This document shows, piece by piece, positions 1 to 10,182 of a stretch of 34,732 bases of DNA. Where the stretch lies: positions 1 to 34,732 of the forward strand of contig DUNJ01000018.1 of assembly GCA_012839395.1 (NCBI GenBank), read 5' to 3'. The DNA comes from Tepidimicrobium sp. (GTDB taxonomy: Bacteria; Bacillota; Clostridia; Tissierellales; Tepidimicrobiaceae). Both the position numbers and the translations under genes were made by a program. Each line of letters opens with the position of its first letter. Positions within the stretch are counted from its first letter, which is position 1. The notes under the pieces are model-generated. The model did no database searches. It was not told where the DNA came from and saw nothing but the letters and a program-made list of their open reading frames with translations.

Positions 1-98
1 ATCTCGTTTGGAGATATGTAATGTTCCATCAGGCTAGTGTATCTATCACGTGATAGATACACTAGCCTGATGGAACATTACATATCTCCAAACGAGAT
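1..98. repeat. Perfect 98-bp palindrome (49-bp arms, no loop) at the contig edge; likely chimera/assembly artefact
   Basis: Bases 1-49 are the exact reverse complement of 50-98, centred on CACGTG; the right arm runs into the helicase reading frame. Confidence 0.95.
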
Positions 99-2028
99 AG
101 ATGTGGAGATACTGGAAAAGAAGGATCTAGAGGTACCTGACAATGTAGAGGCTAGCGATTATTATAGGCATTATGAGAGTAGGTTGATAGCGAGCAGGAT
201 AAGGGAATTGGTATCCGATGGGGCATTTGAATACGGCGATTTTGCATTGCTATTTAGATCTACCAAATCTATCGATATATATGAGAGAGCGTTAAGAGAG
301 TATGACATACCATATTATAACATAAGCGGCCGGGGTTTTTTCCAAAGTCAGGAGATAATAGATATTATGAATGCATTGAAGGCCATAAGTAACAGGTATG
401 ATACTATATCCACCATAGGTTTTTTGAGAAGCCCTATGGTAGGACTATCCGATAAGGGGATATATTGGCTATTGAGGTATGGGGAAGATAGCATATTGGA
501 GGCAATGGATATAGATATTCTATATATTGACAAGGTAGATAGGGATAATATCGCAAGGGCCAAAGAAATTTTAAACAAATTTATGATCAAAAAAAGTTTG
601 CACGGGATCCACCGATTAACAAAGGAACTTATAGATCAAACCTATTATAAGGAAACCCTCTTGCTTCAAAGAGGTGGAAAACAGGCAGCTGCTAATCTAT
701 ATAAGTTTATGGATATTGCTAGAGATTTTGATAACAGCATCGCTGGCTCATTAGAGGATTTTATAGATTATATCGATAGTTTGGAAAACACGGATGAATC
801 CCAGGCTAAGATTGAAACAGAAGATGCCGATGTAGTTAAGATAATGACTATTCACAAATCCAAGGGGTTGCAATTTCCAGTAGTGATAGTGCCCCAGATG
901 TCCAGAAGATTTAATTACCAGCAGCCCTATGCATTGTTGGGTAAGGATAGGGGTATTGGCATAAGGTATGATGATAAGGCTATTCTATATAACGAGTTGA
1001 AGGAAGATCTATTGCAAAGGGAAAATGAAGAAAATCAAAGGATATTGTATGTAGCGATGACCAGGGCAAAGGAAAGGCTTATGATAGGAAATCAAGGTAA
1101 TATTATGGGGTTTAAAGCCATGATAAAGGGATTAATAGATATGGAGCAAGTGGATATAATAGAGGATATCAAGGAGCAGGACGTTTCTAAGAGGTCGGTA
1201 AAATCGTTTCAGGAGGATCTGTTGAAACCTAAAACCCTTAAATGGAAAGCATCTCCACTAGCAAGACAAATACCTGGATATAATCGGAGAAGCTTTTCTA
1301 ACTTTAGCATATCGCAGTATATGGAGTTTAGACAATGCAGAAGGCGATTTTTTATGAAGTATTATAAGAGGTTACCTTTCCATGGCATTAAAATGGATAG
1401 GGATATGAAAGGGGAATTGGTGGGCTCCAAAGGATTAGATCCTATTACTAGAGGAAATATAGTTCATAAATTTTGTGAATACTATAGAGAAGGCATTAAT
1501 CCAAAGGAGCTAATAGGGAATGTGGTTAAATCCTTTGGGATAGATTACAGCACAGATATAATGCGGGAATTAAATCCCTACATAGAAAATTATTTGAGGT
1601 ATTATAATGAAGATTATAGCCATTTCTATGTGGAAAAGGAATTTTACCTAAAGGCTGGAGATAATTATATAAGCGGCGTTATAGATAGAATAAATATAAA
1701 AGATGGAAAAGCGGAGATACTAGATTTTAAGACCAACAGGGTTTACAACAAAAAACATCTACTCAATATATATGAACCCCAATTACAGCTATATGCTCAC
1801 GCCTTTCAGCAGATAAGTGGCATAGAGGTGAAGACCGCTAAGATTCTATTTTTGGAAACCGGCGATCTAGAAGGTGTTGATATAAGTGAGGATGAATTGG
1901 AAAAAAATTTCAATAATATAAAGAATTTTATTCAATTCGTTATAGAGCATAGTTCTATTGAAGACTATGAAAAGAACATGGATTGTGAGAGTGATTGCAA
2001 ATATAGGGTATTATGTAATATAAGATAG
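37..2028 (+). CDS. UvrD/RecB-type ATP-dependent helicase-nuclease (AddA-like), 5'-truncated at contig edge
   Basis: Helicase motifs VVKIMTIHKSKGLQFPVVIVPQ and LYVAMTRAKERL; RecB/PD-(D/E)XK nuclease signature GVIDRI...AEILDFKTNR; Cys set FRQC...CESDCKYRVLC. The first ~4 codons lie in the left palindrome arm and are not genuine. Confidence 0.85.
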   Translation: MYLSRDRYTSLMEHYISPNEIDVEILEKKDLEVPDNVEASDYYRHYESRLIASRIRELVSDGAFEYGDFALLFRSTKSIDIYERALREYDIPYYNISGRGFFQSQEIIDIMNALKAISNRYDTISTIGFLRSPMVGLSDKGIYWLLRYGEDSILEAMDIDILYIDKVDRDNIARAKEILNKFMIKKSLHGIHRLTKELIDQTYYKETLLLQRGGKQAAANLYKFMDIARDFDNSIAGSLEDFIDYIDSLENTDESQAKIETEDADVVKIMTIHKSKGLQFPVVIVPQMSRRFNYQQPYALLGKDRGIGIRYDDKAILYNELKEDLLQRENEENQRILYVAMTRAKERLMIGNQGNIMGFKAMIKGLIDMEQVDIIEDIKEQDVSKRSVKSFQEDLLKPKTLKWKASPLARQIPGYNRRSFSNFSISQYMEFRQCRRRFFMKYYKRLPFHGIKMDRDMKGELVGSKGLDPITRGNIVHKFCEYYREGINPKELIGNVVKSFGIDYSTDIMRELNPYIENYLRYYNEDYSHFYVEKEFYLKAGDNYISGVIDRINIKDGKAEILDFKTNRVYNKKHLLNIYEPQLQLYAHAFQQISGIEVKTAKILFLETGDLEGVDISEDELEKNFNNIKNFIQFVIEHSSIEDYEKNMDCESDCKYRVLCNIR

Positions 2029-2048
2029 GATTAAGTGGGGTGTTGTAG

Positions 2049-2258
2049 TTGCTATGGATGGGAGCAGCATTTTTAGCATTGGGCTTTTTTATTATACTCA
2101 ATGAAAGATATTCTATTGAAACGATAGGTAATAGGAGGAATATGGTTAAAAGGGCGGTAAAAGAGAATAGATCTATACTGGGTAGATATAAATTGGCTTT
2201 AAGTATATTTTCAATAATGTTAGGTATATTCTGCGTTGTAAATTATATTATATTTTAA
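2049..2258 (+). CDS. Small membrane protein, two predicted TM segments
   Basis: 69-aa ORF with hydrophobic N- and C-terminal stretches, between two same-strand genes. Confidence 0.55.
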   Translation: MLWMGAAFLALGFFIILNERYSIETIGNRRNMVKRAVKENRSILGRYKLALSIFSIMLGIFCVVNYIIF

Positions 2259-2260
2259 GG

Positions 2261-4168
2261 ATGTTCATGATGAGAAAAAGTCTTTCAATCATAGTATTGG
2301 CCTTGATGCTACTATTTGTGATTACCAATAAATCTTATGCAATAGATAAAAAATCTATAGTAATCCTATTGGATGAATTGGATTTGGATGATGCAAGTAA
2401 GTTACTTTCCGATGTGGGATTTGGGATAGGTTTTATGAACCTAAAAACTAGAAAACCCTATTCCTTTGAAAGCTTATATTTTTCCATAGGGGTGGGGAGG
2501 AAGGTTGGAGTTGAATCGAAGCATTATAAAGGGCTATATAAAGATATAGACGGAAGTATAAATATAATAGGATTTAAAGATATGCTGGATGAAATATATG
2601 ATTTCAATCATATAGATATGAAGTTGTTGGGAAATAGGTTAAGGAACAAGGGTATATCCTATATGGGAAATGATTCTTCGGCTATTATTGGAGCAGATGA
2701 TCGTGGAAGGCTCAAGTCAGGAGAAATAGAGCTTGTATATGATGAGAAATGGCTAATAGATAACACGAATCGCCACCTATCTAAATCTCAGATCCTTATA
2801 CTATCCTATAATATAGATAATAGGGAGGGAAGGTTAAACCTCCTTAAAAACTATATAAAAAAGTTGAAGGGGACTAGCATTTTGATAGTCCCTAAATCCA
2901 TTTCTGGGGGTATGAGGCATATAATTAATAGGAGTATAGTACCTGTAGCATATATAGATGGAAACAAAAAGGGTATGCTCCAAAGTATTTCCACCAATAG
3001 GGAAGGATTTATTACCTTGGAGGATATATCGGTGGAATTGCTTAATAATAGTGAAGAAGATGATGCCCTAGCCATAGGTAATAGGATAAATATATTAAAG
3101 AAAAAAGATAGTATATCTCATGTTAGAAGTATATTTAAAAGGACTATCAATTTGATGGCTATAGCTTACTTATTTCATGGGCTGGTATGTATTGCACAAG
3201 TCTATTCTGCATACTACATATATAGGGGTAGTAAGGAAGGATTTGATAGGATAAATTTCTACAATCATTTGATAGTTGTAAATATATTTATATCCATATT
3301 GATGGGAATATCCAATTTACATATAAATATAGCATTATACTTACTTATAAATTTACTTACAACCTATCTTGTTACCGTATTTATAATGGGGAGAGCTATA
3401 GATCCCATAGGTTTATTTGCAACATTGACCTATATACTTATAATATTTGGCATATTCTTTAATCCAGAAATACTCTATAATTCCTATATAGGGTTTAACA
3501 ACCTGTTTTATGGAGTTAGGTATTATGGATTGAATAATGGAGTAATGGGGGTATTGCTAGCCTCATCTATAGTTAGCTATTTATTTATTAGAAAACTGAT
3601 TTCAAGTGAGTTTTGGAACAAAGCGATTTGCATTGCTTATTTTATGTTGAATATTATAGCTTTATCGGCTAATTATGGAGCAAATACAGGCGGGTTTATA
3701 ACATCTACATTGTTATTTTTGATAATGATATATATATACATATTGGATAGGAGATTTAGTTTAGCTAGTCTATCTATCCTAATATTTATTGGTCTAATAA
3801 TTTTCATTTCAAATATGTATTTTGATTATCTTAGCACGGAAAAAAGTCATGCTATAGATTTTTTATTGAGACTGAAAACCTTAGGGATAGGCGAAGTGGT
3901 GAATATTTACAGGGTTAAGGTAGGGGAATTCATTAAATTGACCATATTACCGCCCTTCAGTGTCGCATTGATATCCCAGATATATTCTTTAGAAAGATTA
4001 TTTAGTATTGTAGATATACCCGATAAAAGGAAAGGAAGGATAATCCTCATAGTGGGATTAGCGGCATTTTTATTAAATGATACAGGAATAATAGCCTTTA
4101 TATATATGTTGCACTATTTGATATCCTTATGGGTCCATAATAACATATTATCTATTCCTAAGACTTAG
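2261..4168 (+). CDS. Exported/multi-pass membrane protein of unknown function
   Basis: 635-aa ORF; N-terminal signal-like helix, ~250-aa extracytoplasmic region, many C-terminal TM helices. Start could be 2261, 2267 or 2270. Confidence 0.75.
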   Translation: MFMMRKSLSIIVLALMLLFVITNKSYAIDKKSIVILLDELDLDDASKLLSDVGFGIGFMNLKTRKPYSFESLYFSIGVGRKVGVESKHYKGLYKDIDGSINIIGFKDMLDEIYDFNHIDMKLLGNRLRNKGISYMGNDSSAIIGADDRGRLKSGEIELVYDEKWLIDNTNRHLSKSQILILSYNIDNREGRLNLLKNYIKKLKGTSILIVPKSISGGMRHIINRSIVPVAYIDGNKKGMLQSISTNREGFITLEDISVELLNNSEEDDALAIGNRINILKKKDSISHVRSIFKRTINLMAIAYLFHGLVCIAQVYSAYYIYRGSKEGFDRINFYNHLIVVNIFISILMGISNLHINIALYLLINLLTTYLVTVFIMGRAIDPIGLFATLTYILIIFGIFFNPEILYNSYIGFNNLFYGVRYYGLNNGVMGVLLASSIVSYLFIRKLISSEFWNKAICIAYFMLNIIALSANYGANTGGFITSTLLFLIMIYIYILDRRFSLASLSILIFIGLIIFISNMYFDYLSTEKSHAIDFLLRLKTLGIGEVVNIYRVKVGEFIKLTILPPFSVALISQIYSLERLFSIVDIPDKRKGRIILIVGLAAFLLNDTGIIAFIYMLHYLISLWVHNNILSIPKT

Positions 4169-4388
4169 GCGAGTGTTCCCATTTAATACATACCCCCCAA
4201 TAGACAGGTTATGTAAAATCTTTAAGGAAACACTATATTGATTATAGCAATTAATGTCAGCCATCTAAAGTTGAGGGGCAGAAATCTTATTATCATCATT
4301 GGAGCTAAGGATACGACTGTAAGGATAAATAGCGATTTACATAAAGCCTCATGCCAACTACCCACAATTACGCCCTATTCCATTGAAT

Positions 4389-4550
4389 ATGGAAGCAATG
4401 GAAGGTTCTAGGGAAATAACAGGAATTCTTTTTAGTACATTCATAATGATATTCGCAACTATAATTGGAATCCATTTGACCCCCTGGAAGGATATAATGA
4501 GGTATTTTATGGGTAGAAGTACCTATGAGCTGCCTCGGATATTGGGGTAA
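4389..4550 (+). CDS. Putative 53-aa single-TM small protein
   Basis: Manual translation MEAMEGSREITGILFSTFIMIFATIIGIHLTPWKDIMRYFMGRSTYELPRILG*; below the cutoff of the supplied ORF track; weak RBS. Confidence 0.35.
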   Translation: MEAMEGSREITGILFSTFIMIFATIIGIHLTPWKDIMRYFMGRSTYELPRILG

Positions 4551-4609
4551 TTGCAAAAGATAAATGGAGATGATACAATGATTGTCACCGCATAATTAGA
4601 TTATGAAAT

Positions 4610-6364
4610 TTGATTTTGAAGGGGGGAATAGGGAAGTTGCTTAAAAAATTTGCTTCCTATTATAGTTCGCATAAGAAGTTGTTTGCATTGGATATGTTCT
4701 GTGCATTACTTGTGGCCGTATTTGATTTAATATTTCCCATGGTTTCGAGGAATATTGTCAATGTAATCATCCCAGAGGGAAGGATGGATCTCCTAGTTAA
4801 ATGGACCGTTATAATGATTATAATGTTCATATTTAGATATGTAAGTTACTATATAGTATCCTATTGGGGACATGTTTTAGGCGTATATATTGAACATGAT
4901 ATGAGAAGAGATCTCTTTTCACACCTGCAGACCCTATCCTTTGAATACTATGATAATACGAAAACCGGCCATATAATGTCTAGGCTGGTAAATGATCTAA
5001 GAGATATTACCGAATTAGCCCACCACGGGCCAGAGGATATATTTATTTCTACAACGATGCTGGTAGGTTCATTTATATTGTTGGTGAGAATAGAATGGCG
5101 GTTGACTCTAATCATATTTTCTTCCATTCCATTTATGATTTGGTTTGCCATATCTAAAAGGAAAAAGATGGAGGAGTCCTTCAGAGAGGTTAGAAGAAAA
5201 ATAGCTAATATAAATGCTCAGCTGGAGAATAGTATCTCTGGCATAAGGGTAGCTCAGTCCTTCACCAACGAGGATTACGAAATAGAAAAGTTTGCTAAAG
5301 GAAATCATCAGTTTAAGGAAGCTAGAAAGCATTCCTATAAGATTATGGCAGAATTTGCTGCAGGCATAGGTCTAACTACCAATGTGCTCAACCTATTGGT
5401 GATTAGCGCGGGAGGATACTTCATCTATAGGGGCTATATAAATGTTGGGGATTTAGTTGCTTATATGCTGTATGTAAACTTCTTTATGCAGCCTATAAGA
5501 AGGTTATCGGATTTTATGCAACAATTTCAAGATGGTATGAGTGGATTTGAGAGGTTTGTAGAGGTGTTGGAGATCGAACCGGATATAGTAGATAAGGAAG
5601 ATGCTATAGAGCTAAAGGATGTAAAAGGGAATATCAAATTTGAAGGGGTATCCTTTAGCTATGCCGATGATAAGGATAAGGTTCTATCCAATCTAAATCT
5701 AGAGATTCAACAGGGTAAAACAGTTGCCATTGTAGGTCCATCCGGCGCAGGTAAGACCACCTTGTGTCATTTGATACCTAGATTCTATGAAATAGATGAA
5801 GGACGAATATTTATCGATGGCATAAATATAAATGATATCAAACTAAAATCCCTTAGGCAGAATATTGGACTAGTACAACAAGATGTGTTTTTATTTACAG
5901 GCACCATAATGGACAATATATCCTATGGGGATCCTAGCAAATCGGAGGAGGAAATAATAGAGGCAGCTAAGAAGGCACGTATCCATGATTTTATATCCAC
6001 ATTGCCTAATGGATATGACACCTATATAGGGGAGAAGGGAGTAATGCTATCAGGGGGACAGAAGCAGAGAATATCCATAGCGAGGTTATTCTTGAAGAAT
6101 CCACCTATTTTAATATTGGATGAGGCCACCTCAGCGTTAGATAATGAAACTGAAATACAAATTCAATCCTCATTGGAAGAATTGTCTAAGGGAAGAACAA
6201 CCTTGATAATTGCCCATAGACTATCTACCATAAAGAACGCTGATGAGATATTGGTATTAACGGACAAGGGAATTGCTGAAAAGGGAAGCCACGAGAAATT
6301 GCTGGATAAGGGCTCTATATATGCGAATCTATATAAATCCCAATTTGGGGGCTTAGTATCATAA
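4610..6364 (+). CDS. ABC transporter, fused permease/ATP-binding protein (MsbA/LmrA-like exporter)
   Basis: TM domain, Walker A GPSGAGKTT, signature LSGGQKQR, Walker B ILILDEATSALD, H-loop IAHRLST. Confidence 0.93.
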   Translation: MILKGGIGKLLKKFASYYSSHKKLFALDMFCALLVAVFDLIFPMVSRNIVNVIIPEGRMDLLVKWTVIMIIMFIFRYVSYYIVSYWGHVLGVYIEHDMRRDLFSHLQTLSFEYYDNTKTGHIMSRLVNDLRDITELAHHGPEDIFISTTMLVGSFILLVRIEWRLTLIIFSSIPFMIWFAISKRKKMEESFREVRRKIANINAQLENSISGIRVAQSFTNEDYEIEKFAKGNHQFKEARKHSYKIMAEFAAGIGLTTNVLNLLVISAGGYFIYRGYINVGDLVAYMLYVNFFMQPIRRLSDFMQQFQDGMSGFERFVEVLEIEPDIVDKEDAIELKDVKGNIKFEGVSFSYADDKDKVLSNLNLEIQQGKTVAIVGPSGAGKTTLCHLIPRFYEIDEGRIFIDGININDIKLKSLRQNIGLVQQDVFLFTGTIMDNISYGDPSKSEEEIIEAAKKARIHDFISTLPNGYDTYIGEKGVMLSGGQKQRISIARLFLKNPPILILDEATSALDNETEIQIQSSLEELSKGRTTLIIAHRLSTIKNADEILVLTDKGIAEKGSHEKLLDKGSIYANLYKSQFGGLVS

Positions 6365-6369
6365 AAGAT

Positions 6370-6417
6370 CAAAAAAAGCCTTCTTTGCGCATTATTTAGA
6401 TGCAAGGAAGGCTTTTA
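6370..6417 (+). terminator. Rho-independent-type terminator after ABC transporter
   Basis: AAAAAGCCTTC ... GAAGGCTTTT stem. Confidence 0.75.
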
Positions 6418-6540
6418 CTATGGCAGAAACGGCCATATATATGTCATAAATTTGTAATGAATAATTGGGCCTTTTATAGTATCCTATATGTATATGCCAA
6501 CTTTTTTAAATTTTTTAGCAAAGGCGGAAGGAGGATATCT

Positions 6541-7239
6541 ATGGACTTAGCTGGCAACATACTCATTGTGGAGGATGAAGAATCCATAAGAAAGTTTGTT
6601 AGGATAAATCTTGAGAGGGCCAATTTTTTGGTTAGGGAGGCTGAAACAGGTGAGGAAGGGCTTAGGATTGTGCAGGAAGAAGAGATAGATTTAGTGGTAC
6701 TTGATATAATGTTGCCTGGCATAGATGGGTTTGAGGTGTGTAAAAAGTTGAGGGAACAATTTCCTAGAATCGGAATAATAATGCTTACCGCAAAATCCCA
6801 AGATATTGACAGGATTATAGGGTTGGAACATGGAGCAGATGATTATATGGTAAAGCCTTTCAATCCAAGGGAATTGGTCCTTAGGATAGAATCCCTTCTC
6901 AGAAGGATTAAAGGATCTATAGGGGAAGCACCTAATATGATCATTTATGACCCTTTTACTATGGATACATATTCTAGAAAGTTTTTTAAAAGTCAAAGCA
7001 AAATAGATTTAACTCCTACGGAATTCTCAATAATAAAGCTATTCATTGGTAACCCAGGTAGAGCCTTTACTAGGGATGAAATATTGAATTTAGTCTGGGG
7101 ATACGATTTTATGGGGGATTCAAAGATTGTGGATGTGAATATAAGGCGATTGCGTTCTAAGATAGAGGATGAACCTAGTAAGCCTTATTATATTGAAACC
7201 GTGTGGGGATTAGGCTATAGGTGGAGAGATAAGGAATAA
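6541..7239 (+). CDS. OmpR/PhoB-family response regulator
   Basis: Receiver domain (ILIVEDEESIRK, VVLDIMLPGIDG, MLTAKSQD, VKPF) plus winged-helix DNA-binding domain. ATG at 6541 follows GGAAGGAGG; the longer ORF start at 6400 is unlikely. Confidence 0.93.
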   Translation: MDLAGNILIVEDEESIRKFVRINLERANFLVREAETGEEGLRIVQEEEIDLVVLDIMLPGIDGFEVCKKLREQFPRIGIIMLTAKSQDIDRIIGLEHGADDYMVKPFNPRELVLRIESLLRRIKGSIGEAPNMIIYDPFTMDTYSRKFFKSQSKIDLTPTEFSIIKLFIGNPGRAFTRDEILNLVWGYDFMGDSKIVDVNIRRLRSKIEDEPSKPYYIETVWGLGYRWRDKE

Positions 7240-7255
7240 CTTTTAGGAGGACAAC

Positions 7256-8659
7256 ATGAAATCCAGTATAAGAAAAAGGCTAGTAGGAAACTTTATGTTA
7301 GTTATAATCATCACCGTGGTGATACTGGAGATATTCCTATTCAATGGAGTGCGACATTATTATTATAGAGGTATAGAGGAGATACTATTCAATCAACTAT
7401 TATTTACATCGGATATCTATTCTAGGTACTTTTCTGCTACAAACCTAGAGGATATGATAATCGATGATATAGATGTATTTTTATATCAAACAGATGCCCA
7501 GGTTCAAATATTAAATTTGGAAGGTAAGGTGTTAATGGATTCAATAGGAGTAATCCATCAATTCAATGCAATAGATACTAGCGATATATTAATGGCCTTG
7601 GATGGGGAAAAAGGGGTTTGGATTGGAAGTGTGGAATATGATACATCACCAGTTATGGCGATATCATATCCATTGAAGATAGAAGATAGGATTGTAGGTG
7701 TATTGAGGTTTATTACATCCCTTGAGGAAACAAACAGCATAATAAATAGTATTGCTAAGGTATTACTTATATTTGGATTGGTGGTAATTTTCATATCTGG
7801 AGGGGTTAGTCTCTTATTAGCCAACACCATAATAAAACCATTGGAAGATATAACGAAGGTGGCAGAAAAGATGGCCGCTGGTCAGCTGAAAGTTAGATCC
7901 GGAACAAAATTTAATGATGAGATTGGGAAACTTTCCGACACTTTAAATTATATGGCTGACGAGCTTATAAGAAAGGAACAGCTTAAAAATGATTTCATAT
8001 CTTCCATATCCCACGAACTGAGAACCCCCCTAACTTCCATCAAGGGTTGGGCTATCACTCTACAAGGAGCACAATTGAGTAAAAATCCCCTGTTTAAAGA
8101 TGGATTAAAGATAATAGAGCAGGAAAGCGATAGGTTGGGGAATATGGTAGATGAACTACTAGATTTTTCGAAATTTGTATCTGGAAGGATTGCCTTGAAT
8201 AGGGAAGAGGTGGATATTGGGGATATAGTGGATAGGATTAGCAAGCAATTACAGCCTAAGGCGAAGGAATCCAATATATCTTTAAAGGTTTTTCAAGAAT
8301 CAAACTTACCCATTATACTTGCCGATGTAAATAGGGTCAAGCAAGTGTTTATCAATCTGTTAGACAATGCGTTTAAATTTACACCTAAGGGGGGCAAGGT
8401 TTCGGTAAAAACTAGTCATAAAAAGGATATGGTAGTAATTGAAATAGAGGATAACGGTTCCGGAATAGCCAAGGAGGATATTCCACATATTAAGGAAAGA
8501 TTTTATAAGGGAAAAAATAGCAGATCAAATAGCGGATTGGGGCTTTCTATATGCGATGAAATAATGGATCTGCATGGTGGTTCTATGGAAATAGAAAGTC
8601 AATTGAATAAGGGGACAAAGGTTAAAGTGTCCTTTCCAATAGGGAGTGGTACAAGGTGA
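7256..8659 (+). CDS. Sensor histidine kinase (HAMP, HisKA, HATPase)
   Basis: Two TM helices flanking an extracellular domain; SISHELRTPLTSIKGW H-box; N box LLDNAFKFTP; G boxes DNGSGI and GLGLSI. Confidence 0.93.
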   Translation: MKSSIRKRLVGNFMLVIIITVVILEIFLFNGVRHYYYRGIEEILFNQLLFTSDIYSRYFSATNLEDMIIDDIDVFLYQTDAQVQILNLEGKVLMDSIGVIHQFNAIDTSDILMALDGEKGVWIGSVEYDTSPVMAISYPLKIEDRIVGVLRFITSLEETNSIINSIAKVLLIFGLVVIFISGGVSLLLANTIIKPLEDITKVAEKMAAGQLKVRSGTKFNDEIGKLSDTLNYMADELIRKEQLKNDFISSISHELRTPLTSIKGWAITLQGAQLSKNPLFKDGLKIIEQESDRLGNMVDELLDFSKFVSGRIALNREEVDIGDIVDRISKQLQPKAKESNISLKVFQESNLPIILADVNRVKQVFINLLDNAFKFTPKGGKVSVKTSHKKDMVVIEIEDNGSGIAKEDIPHIKERFYKGKNSRSNSGLGLSICDEIMDLHGGSMEIESQLNKGTKVKVSFPIGSGTR

Positions 8660-10182
8660 TTAAAAGGCTATCGTATTGGATTATATTGATAATATTGTCC
8701 TTATTATTAGTAGCTTGTGGACCAAGCAATATGAATTTATCGGAAAATATAATGGCACCTAGGAATAGGATATTGCCTATCACTGGGAAATGGGTTATAG
8801 AGGATTATAAACTTGGAAGCACCCCCGAGATAGATGAAGATATGGCTAGGGCTTATGTAGGCAAGGAAGCTTTATTTCATGAAAAATTGGTTACCATAGG
8901 GGAGGATATCTGTTGGGAGCCATCCTTCCAGATAAAGGTAGCGGATCCTAATGATTATCTGATACATCGATATAAGGTTGCTCCAGAATATTTAAATATA
9001 GATCAGGATGAGGTACAAATAGTATCGGTAGAATGTGAAGATCAAATATTTAACGAATATATTAAGCTATCCGAGAACAAGCTTATTATTGGCATAAAGG
9101 GTACATTTTTTATAATGGAAAAGGTTGCTGAACATATAGAGCCTGAGCTTATAGCGGAATATTATAAGGATAGAAAGGCAGGGATTAAAGCAGCGGATAT
9201 GGGAGCAGATGAAGAACCCAATTCTAGCATATTGATTGGGCTTAAATCCTTGGACTTGAATAGAACCGAGGATGGTCTAGCCAATTGGCAATATAGAACC
9301 ATCTTTATAAGAAGGGATTTCCAGGGTATAGCGAGTATATATGAAATGGAGGATATATTTTTGCCTAGAAAGAAGGGGTTTTCTAAGGTGGAGGTGGATA
9401 GGATAAAACTGGGGAGAAAGGTTAACGATAGAATAGTAGTATCTAGCCTAGGTCAAACATCTGATTTAGAATTGGAGGTTAATGAAGTTAATAATGATAG
9501 AAAAGATTTTAATAGACATAAAGATGACAGAACCCTTAAGAACATATTATATATAGGAAACGATTATATTTCAGTGGAAAAAACTCACTATTTAGGTAAG
9601 GGAGAAAGAGTTTTGGAATTGCATATGATAGATCATCTAGATAAGGAAAGACCCTTAAAAATTTCTGATGTATCTGGAGAAATTGGTAGAGAGGCCTTTA
9701 TGGAGGGAGCTAAAAAAGCCATAAGAACGAAGTATGTAGACCAGAAGAGCAGTTCTATAGATTTAAAACCCAATGAGGAGAACTTTGGTTTATTTAGAAG
9801 AAGTGGACATTGGATATTTAGAGGTAGATTGGATATAGTTGAGGATAATCAATACAGTTATAAGGATTTCAATATAAAGGCAACACCTCCAAAGGAACTG
9901 GTCCAGTATGATGAATTACCCATATCGTGGAATCGGATAAAGATTAAAATACCAGAGGCGGTCGATGCATTTATATCCCCACATGAGGATATGCTAGTCG
10001 CATTAACCCATAATGCGATGTTGATATATCCGATAGATGAGGGGGAGATAGCTTATGCACCGGAAGCTGAGATAGAGCTAAACAGTGCAGAAAGGGTTAT
10101 TATGAGCGAGTGGGCTATAGGTAAGTATGCCTTAGCTTGGGAGGAAGAATTTTTAGATAATAAGGCTTATCCATTGAAGTGA
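8656..10182 (+). CDS. Secreted lipoprotein of unknown function
   Basis: Lipobox LLLVACGPS; GTG start overlaps the kinase stop (GTGA), implying translational coupling. Confidence 0.8.
   Translation: MIKRLSYWIILIILSLLLVACGPSNMNLSENIMAPRNRILPITGKWVIEDYKLGSTPEIDEDMARAYVGKEALFHEKLVTIGEDICWEPSFQIKVADPNDYLIHRYKVAPEYLNIDQDEVQIVSVECEDQIFNEYIKLSENKLIIGIKGTFFIMEKVAEHIEPELIAEYYKDRKAGIKAADMGADEEPNSSILIGLKSLDLNRTEDGLANWQYRTIFIRRDFQGIASIYEMEDIFLPRKKGFSKVEVDRIKLGRKVNDRIVVSSLGQTSDLELEVNEVNNDRKDFNRHKDDRTLKNILYIGNDYISVEKTHYLGKGERVLELHMIDHLDKERPLKISDVSGEIGREAFMEGAKKAIRTKYVDQKSSSIDLKPNEENFGLFRRSGHWIFRGRLDIVEDNQYSYKDFNIKATPPKELVQYDELPISWNRIKIKIPEAVDAFISPHEDMLVALTHNAMLIYPIDEGEIAYAPEAEIELNSAERVIMSEWAIGKYALAWEEEFLDNKAYPLK

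Noticed and set aside
4169-4388. Possible degraded gene between the membrane protein and the 53-aa ORF
   Set aside because: Short protein-like strings in shifting frames but no recognisable family; insufficient support.
6400-6540. N-terminal extension of the response regulator ORF
   Set aside because: Overlaps the ABC-transporter terminator; strong GGAAGGAGG RBS and ATG at 6541 give a standard OmpR-type start.
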